Shown in pieces: positions 20,151 to 25,715 of a DNA stretch of 25,715 bases (positions are counted from its first letter, which is position 1; each line of letters begins with the position of its first letter). The stretch comes from Conidiobolus incongruus B7586. Its lineage: Eukaryota; Entomophthoromycota; Entomophthoromycetes; Entomophthorales; Conidiobolaceae. The stretch spans positions 1-25,715 of the forward strand of contig JNEM01015682.1 of the NCBI GenBank assembly GCA_000697335.1, in the 5' to 3' direction. A program made the position numbers and the translations under genes. Below the pieces are notes generated by a model that had not been told where the DNA came from, did not search any database, and saw only the letters and a program-made list of their open reading frames with translations.

Positions 20151-20768
20151 TTGCAGGCTAGTATATATCTGCTTAAAAAATATAATCACAAGAAATGTAG
20201 TTTTAAAAAACCAGATGTTTTTTGGAAAAGTCTGCGGAAAAATATAAGATCTATTGAATTCTATACAGAAATACCTCAACAACAGATAAAGAACTAGATA
20301 CCAAAATATATGATATTAGGGAAAGAAATTGGCAACACTTGGATGTATTCTGCACCAGAGTTTAATAACTCACTAGAAGAACTAGTGAAAAGAATGAAAA
20401 TGATGAAACTGAACGAACCAAGCAAATTCTGAGCATTAGAATGGAAAGTTCTGAACGTGACATTTTTCCAGGGGAAACTGTGGAAAAGAAACAGCCCAGC
20501 TAGGTACTGTTTCTGGGGATGCAAATAAATTGATACAATAGCATATAGATACTTTGATTGCCCCAAGATTTTCTCTGTATGGAAAACAGTAAAAACTATG
20601 GTCAAATGCAAAAGTATCAGTAAAAACAAAAAATTCAAAATTACTCTGGACAATGAAATCACCTGGATTGATCTGGATGATGGAATCACAATGTATACCC
20701 TTCATGAAACTACCTATCATTCCTCAAATATCAAACATACTCCATACCTGATGTTAACCATATCTTGA
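20151..20768 (+). mobile_element. Decayed C-terminal part of a LINE reverse transcriptase
   Basis: One plus-strand frame of about 205 codons can be followed with three internal stops (20295, 20430 and 20526) before the terminal TGA at 20766. Its beginning (QASIYLLKKYNHKKCSFKKP) and the zinc-binding-like block (RNSPARYCFWGC, then YRYFDCPKIFSVW) resemble the region after the reverse transcriptase of fungal non-LTR elements, where C..C...H....C and a following CP...W are typical. It is a plain LINE relic without the polymerase core. Its 5' edge coincides with the end of the extremely AT-rich tract, so the rest may have been destroyed or replaced. No poly-A tail or target duplication is clear. 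The LINE call is moderate; the frame conservation is good. Confidence 0.55.
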
Positions 20769-20982
20769 AACTAAGAATAACTGTTCTACAATGTAATGGT
20801 TTGGAAACTAGAATCTTAAATTTATTGAAGAATATGAATTTTAATGCCATATTTTAATACGTCTCAATTTTGAAGGTGGAGGATATATTAGTCTTAAAGT
20901 CTAATAATTTCTTATTAGTTATCTATGATATTTCTATTTTCTTATTATCATTTAATATTTCATTTTCCTCTATTCTATCATA

Positions 20983-21177
20983 ATGCCCGAAGCCGCTGCT
21001 GACAAAATGTCAACTGCTAAAGGAACTAAGAAGCTCCCCCCATACAATCAATATATGAAGGTTGAACTTCCTAAGTACAAGGAAAAGAATCCTAACGCTT
21101 CTCATATAGAAGCTTTCAAAGCCGTTGCTGCTACTTGGAAGACCTCCAAAGAAAACCCTGGCAACCAAAAGGCTTAG
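20983..21177 (+). CDS. Small HMG-box/YABBY-like DNA-binding protein
   Basis: The 64-residue protein has a short polar start and then a block at residues 17-60: KLPPYNQYMKVELPKYKEKN, continuing to HIEAFKAVAATWK and KENPGNQ. This matches the YABBY/HMG-box-like fold (PYN.(F/Y)M..E, then EAF..AA..W). In fungi such small stand-alone proteins are presumed nuclear DNA-bending or chromatin factors; the target here is unknown. The ATG has A at -3 and a pyrimidine-rich leader, and the length is typical of the small fungal forms. The gene is intact and lies inside the inverted-repeat unit, just downstream of the LINE relic and upstream of a secreted-protein ORF. Codons are less AT-skewed than the surrounding DNA, as expected of a maintained gene. 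Confidence 0.85.
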   Translation: MPEAAADKMSTAKGTKKLPPYNQYMKVELPKYKEKNPNASHIEAFKAVAATWKTSKENPGNQKA

Positions 21178-21397
21178 ATGTCCTTACCTTTATTTTCATA
21201 CTGATAATAACTCACTTGACTGATTTTATTGTGCTTTGCTACTCCTTGGTTCTCTACTATTATAGCTTTGGTTGTACTCTTGGGTTCTTGTATATATGAG
21301 CTCCTTATAGTAATATAATTGATAACAAAGCTGTTTCTGTATTAAATTCTTATTCCCCTAAAACTTCCAAATCAGTCAACGTGGGTTAAGATAGATA
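21178..21397 (+). other. Spacer after the HMG-box-like gene
   Basis: A T-rich region that probably contains the 3' untranslated part of the HMG-box-like gene and the promoter of the next ORF. No frame or RNA gene is seen. Confidence 0.35.
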
Positions 21398-21736
21398 ATG
21401 ATGTTACCTATTTTATTGTTTTCTGTTTTAAATAGCTTTATGCTAGCACAGTTAGAGTCTCCAAACACCATACACACTATTGTTTACCATGATGGAAAGC
21501 CTAAGCATTTTATTTCACACAAGCTTAATATCTGCTATGATATTGAGAAATATAACTTGGATGAGTTGGCTATGACTAATCTCCTCGGCTTTCCAGTACT
21601 CTATGCTGCTTGTGACAGAACTGGTTGTGTTGGTAACTGTGTGCATGCAGCTTATGGTGTTAATTCAGATGGTAATTTATTATCAAGTTTCTTGAAGGAT
21701 GAAAAATCATTCAAGTCTATTTTCTCAATAAAATAA
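21398..21736 (+). CDS. Small secreted cysteine-containing protein, unknown
   Basis: The 112-residue frame begins with a good signal peptide (MMLPILLFSVLNSFMLAQ, probable cleavage near residue 17). The mature part of about 95 residues has four cysteines at 46, 72, 77 and 81, the last three closely spaced, which suggests two disulfides. I do not recognise the family. It could be a fungal small secreted protein or effector, and since no homolog is recognised it could also be the first exon of a longer gene. The start has A at -3, and a second ATG follows at once. It lies in the same orientation about 220 bases after the HMG-box-like gene. Confidence 0.6.
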   Translation: MMLPILLFSVLNSFMLAQLESPNTIHTIVYHDGKPKHFISHKLNICYDIEKYNLDELAMTNLLGFPVLYAACDRTGCVGNCVHAAYGVNSDGNLLSSFLKDEKSFKSIFSIK

Positions 21737-21779
21737 CTCGAATAATATTTTAAATCTTTAATTACTAATCTTTGATGCT

Positions 21780-22145
21780 GTAAACGTCAAAATTATTTAC
21801 TATCAGAAAGCAATGTTCCAATGTATGTGTTAAGAACAATTTCAGCAGGGTAGGAGTAAGGGATATCACACTTTTTCAACAAATCTGCAGTTTTCTATGA
21901 AATAATCTGCACTGGAATGTGTTTCCATTATGCTTGTATGTACTCTGCATGAACCCTTGCTTGGTGCAATCTATGGATTGTTTGCTATTGCTATTCAGTT
22001 CAATTATTTTGTAGATTATGTAGAAATCATCTTCAATGATCATACAGTACTTTTTGTTGCAATTATATAGTGCATTTATAAAAAGATTTAAAATCTTACA
22101 TTCTCCAACAGTTATTGATTCACACACAATTTTATGTTCTACCAC
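21780..22145 (-). pseudogene. Possible remnant of a secreted-protein gene
   Basis: A minus-strand frame of about 90 codons (22145-21876) has regularly placed cysteines and the motif HNGNTFQCRLFH. This resembles a GNT..CR.(Y/F)H signature I associate with small secreted fungal proteins. No leader or convincing start is visible, and the frame closes soon after the motif. A second open stretch follows in another frame (about 21870-21785). It may be a decayed gene, or exons of a spliced one. Confidence is low. Confidence 0.3.
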
Positions 22146-23104
22146 AACTAGTATATACTACTTATTTATATTTTTTAGTAGATCCAGCAAGTGTTTGTTT
22201 CTCAGATTATTACTTTGTAATTTAAATAATGGGAATTTTTTGTGATTGAAAAAAATAAACATTTTAGTATATAAAAAGTAAAAATAAATATATATTATAA
22301 AACTAATAGTTTCTTTTATTTCTAATAATTTTTTGCTATACTTTTAACAAAGATCTAGCATTTAAAAAACAGTTCTTTTTATTAAAGACTGAAATTTGAT
22401 GTTTCACAAACCAATTAAATTTTTCTGTAGAAATTTTCTTTCTTATAAGCTAGTTTTTTAATTGCCTAAAACAATTATAATCACATAGGTTATAATCTAA
22501 AGAATATACTAGATATGGTAGTTTTTTCCAGATATTTTTAATTAGAAAGTTTTTACAACTTTAGATTTATATATTTTACAATTATTATGCAAAATAATAA
22601 GTCTTCTTAAATTATATTAAAAATATCAATTAGAAATAGTTTTATTTAAAAAAAATATAAAGTTTATTATTAATAGATTTTCCTTTAAAAACTAAATAAA
22701 AATAGCATATGCTACTATAATCTATTACCACAATTAATATTTGCTTATTAATAAAGTGTTTATTTAAAGGAATTTTTAAAGGGGGTTGATTTAGCTTAAT
22801 CTAACACTCTAATTTATTCTTTAACAAAAGATTATATAAAGAAATTTAAGATTCATTAATTATAATAATTTGCTGTAAAAGCTTTGGTTTCTAGTTATAC
22901 TTTAGTAAGTTTTATTTAACAATAGCTACTCTAACTTTTTTTTAAGCTTTAGTTAAATTATAAAGTACCTATTTTATATTTTTATTAATTAATTTTAATT
23001 TAAACTTTAATATATATAAAATACTTATGTGATTAATAATAAAGTGTTTTGATAGTTCTTTAACTATAATAAAAAGGTACTTTTCAATATAATTTTTTAT
23101 TTTA
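22146..23104. other. AT-rich DNA inside the inverted-repeat unit
   Basis: No gene or RNA is visible. It keeps more C and G than the matching position on the left side (18661-20150) but I could not align the two beyond the arms by eye. It probably includes the inner part of the right-hand repeat copy. Confidence 0.4.
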
Positions 23105-23525
23105 TTAATAATTAAAAGAGTAATAGTTGAAATTAATCTTTTAGATTTTAGTAGGTTTTGGGTAGTTTTTCTCCTAGCTTTAAAGTAATTTACCTAGCAA
23201 TAAATTGTTGATTTAAATAATACTTCATTACCAAAAGCTGTTTGTAAATTTTTAAATGATTTTAGAGGGTTTGTGGTTAAGTTTTATTAATACTAAAATA
23301 AAAGACTTTTGATGGTTATTATTTAGTTTAAGTATAATTAAATTAAATAACTAATTTTAAAAAGTTAATTTTTTAATCAAAAAAATTATTATATATATAT
23401 ATAATTCAAAACTATTTATTTTCCTATTTGTTATATATATATTTGCTTATTTGAAACTAATAATATATTTGAAAAATCAGAAATTAAAAAATTTCCCATT
23501 TCTTTGATTCCATAGTAATATTTAT
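23105..23525 (-). repeat. Right arm of a long inverted repeat
   Basis: The reverse complement of this segment matches 18172-18600. It keeps G and C at positions where the left arm has A and T, for example around CCACAAACCCTCTAAAATC against CCATAAACTATTTAAAATT, and so appears closer to the ancestral sequence. The outer end is near GTAATATTT at about 23515-23525. No target-site duplication is evident. Confidence 0.85.
23390..23405. repeat. Short (TA)n tract
   Basis: An alternating AT run within the right arm of the inverted repeat. The corresponding left-arm position has a shorter, interrupted run, consistent with ordinary slippage. Confidence 0.5.
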
Positions 23526-25715
23526 ATCTATATCTGATATTATATGCATATCCTAAACTTTGTTTATAAACTCAACTCTTTTGTTGTACATATATAACAT
23601 ATAATCAAAGTAATTTTCTTTCATCATATATATTATGGTGGATAACACTAGAGCAACAATATCACCTAGGAGTATCTGGATTTTGAATATTATTTGTGAT
23701 TAATTCTTATTTGCTTTTAGATATATATATTGATACTTGAAATTTTATTTTCCAAATACCTTCAGCATATTAAATAAAAGAGAGAGCTTTATTGATATTT
23801 CTCATAACTATATCATTGGTTATCCCATAAGTCAAAGTTTATGAGAATCTTTTGACTTGGGTATATATCATATATATTTTATATTGAGTTTTGCTGTGTT
23901 ATTTGTGTGAGATTGTATTAATGGTAGTTTAAATAAGTAGTTGTTAATAGTTTAGTCTATTAACTATAGTTGATATTATTAGGTAATATTAGGTGTTTAT
24001 TTTTGATTGTATAGGTGTAGTTAATATGGATATGGTGTATAATTGCGAAGGTATGTTTATTATTTGATTTAGCCCATCTTTTTTTTGGGTCAACTGTAAC
24101 TAGTATTATTGGTTTTTTTGTCAGTTTTCCCTTTTTTCCTATATTTTTGGGAAGGAGCCAAATAATAAGGTCCAGGTATATTTGATTCTTGGGCACCCAA
24201 AATATCTGTGGTGTATGGGGTCTTTTACTCTATATTTCCAAGGGTATAGTGTTCTGGGATTATGTTTTTCTAAATATTTAAGGTTCAGGCAAGTTTTAGT
24301 CAAGATTCACTAAGCTAAACTGGTAATTTTAAATGATACTTTGGTTTTTTTGAATTTTAGACTAAAATTATATAATATTAAAATATTCAATCATATTTTC
24401 TGGGATAAAGGAATAAAAAGTATATCTGCTATGATGATTTAATTAAGTGTAATTTATTGGTTGCTTGCTGATATATATAGTTACCTTTTTTTCAATCAGT
24501 TTTTATTTATAATGAAATTAATTTTGTAATTAATATTTAAAAACCTTTTTGATTTTCTTTGAGTTTTTTTAAAAACTCCAAGTATTATAATTGTCTATGT
24601 TATTTTAAATTTTAAATATTTTAAAAATTAGATTGGCGATATTTATCTTTTAATATGGTTTTTGATAGTAATTTATAAATATATAAATGAATTTAATTTT
24701 TTAATATTATATTTTTTATATAGTTTATTTATATTTATAAGGTTTATATTATTATTTTTATAAATCAACCTTAGATTTTCTATTTTCTTTTTATGTTTAT
24801 TTAAGAGCCAGAGTATTTATTTGATTATTTTATCTATATCTAGTTAAAATTTCTTATTATATAATATTATACAAAAAATTAAATAAATAATAAAATTAAA
24901 TATTTAAGGCTTTATTTTTTAATTAAAGAAATTCTTATATAATTAGCTATATTGATAATTAATAATAATTTAGTTTTTGATATTTGTTGCTTAGTATTAC
25001 TATTAGATTTTTTAGCTATCAGAGTCTTCAGATATTTTGTTATTATGTTTTTATATTTTTAAATAATAATTTCAAAGTTTAATATTTTTTAATATTATCA
25101 ATTTATTAGGTTTGAATATTATATTTGAATAAAATAGGAAATTTTGAAATAGTTTATTTAAAAATAATATATTTCCTAAGTAATATATGATATTATATCA
25201 TCTATAAAATCAAAGTTTTTAATTTTTAATATTTTATAATAACCCTTTATTGTTTTTAAATTAATATAAATTAAAAGAAAATTAATAACTAAATTAAATA
25301 ACAATGACTTTGGGTTAACTAATTATAATTTTTTTATAAATTTATATTTTTGATTTAAAACTATATAATGTTAAATCAATAATTATTTTGCTATTAATGT
25401 CGCTATTAAAATAGTTTAATATCTTTTGCAAAATATTTTATAACTTTAATAAATTTCTATTATATAGTTTTACTTTCAATTTTGATTTGATTTAAAGGGA
25501 TTATATCATTGTTTTTATATTTTTTTTATATTCTAGAATATTTTTAATTATATAAATAACATCTATAATGAATTTATTATCAAGTTTTATTTAATTAATT
25601 AATAATTATTATTTTAGTTTTTTAATATTTTAATAAAAATATTTATTTAAATTTTCTATCATTATTTTATTAAATAAACGATTTTAATTTGCTAAATATA
25701 TTTTTTATATTAAAA
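23526..25715. other. AT-rich terminal region without a supported gene
   Basis: The region is AT-rich with long T and A runs. The only frame of note is on the minus strand at 23960-24196, about 78 codons and lysine-rich, without a proper ATG or recognisable domain. A less AT-rich patch around 24100-24300 (with GGGCACCCAAAATATCTG) may be a worn repeat fragment. I found no tRNA, rRNA or CRISPR-like structure. Confidence 0.5.

Larger units (their letters stand above)
18172..23525. mobile_element. About 5.35 kb unit bounded by long inverted repeats
   Basis: The two arms of about 425 bp enclose a LINE relic, an intact HMG-box-like gene and a secreted-protein ORF. This could be a single element with long terminal inverted repeats that has captured genes, or two separate copies of one repeat family that happen to lie in opposite orientation. 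No transposase is visible and no flanking duplication is clear, so I favour the second reading slightly. Confidence 0.4.

Noticed and set aside
20294-20720. Minus-strand frames of 94-131 codons with hydrophobic, phenylalanine-rich translation
   Set aside because: The plus strand carries the LINE frame. The minus-strand translations look like the complement of a lysine/glutamate-rich coding strand.
18172-23525. A CRISPR-like or tandem array in the AT-rich region
   Set aside because: The recurring short A/T strings have no constant unit length or spacing. Only the two arms and the third end copy are real repeats.
23960-24196. A 78-codon lysine-rich minus-strand frame
   Set aside because: It has no ATG start, recognisable domain or neighbouring gene structure. 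It may be a worn repeat piece, but nothing supports a gene.

Overview
The window reads as nuclear DNA of an early-diverging, AT-rich fungus (Mucoromycota or Zoopagomycota type). This rests on a sterol-sensing HMG-CoA reductase of fungal layout, a D-aminoacyl-tRNA deacylase gene split by four 45-48 bp introns, a tiny HMG-box/YABBY-like protein of a kind I associate with such fungi, and a LINE remnant. I cannot name a species. Spacers are extremely AT-rich by eye.

Layout: 1-3360 is AT-rich spacer. 3361-6591 is intronless HMG-CoA reductase (+). 6592-8446 is spacer. 8447-9155 is the D-aminoacyl-tRNA deacylase gene (-). From about 9.49 to 17.83 kb there is an island that is visibly richer in G+C than everything around it. 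It holds an intact 409-residue ORF of unknown family (+), a small secreted-protein fossil (-), a decayed second copy of the 409-residue gene (+), a fossil of a chitinase-type killer toxin alpha/beta gene (-), a small possibly secreted ORF (+) and a fragment of a protein-primed family B DNA polymerase (+). From about 18.17 to 23.53 kb a roughly 5.35 kb unit is bounded by inverted repeats of about 425 bp. Inside it are a LINE fragment, the HMG-box-like gene and a small secreted-protein ORF. The rest, to 25715, is AT-rich with no supported gene.

Main interpretation: the island has counterparts of every kind of gene on a yeast cytoplasmic killer plasmid of the Kluyveromyces lactis pGKL1 type: DNA polymerase, alpha/beta chitinase toxin, a gamma-sized secreted product and an immunity-sized protein. 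Spans and total size (about 8.3 kb) are also similar. I read it as an old nuclear copy of such a virus-like linear plasmid, with the toxin and polymerase genes dead. The 409-residue ORF is the only long intact frame, so it may be a retained immunity-like gene. That role is inferred from context and size only.

A second theme is the inverted-repeat unit. Its left arm differs from its right arm mostly by C-to-T and G-to-A type changes, as repeat-induced point mutation or methylation-linked decay would leave.
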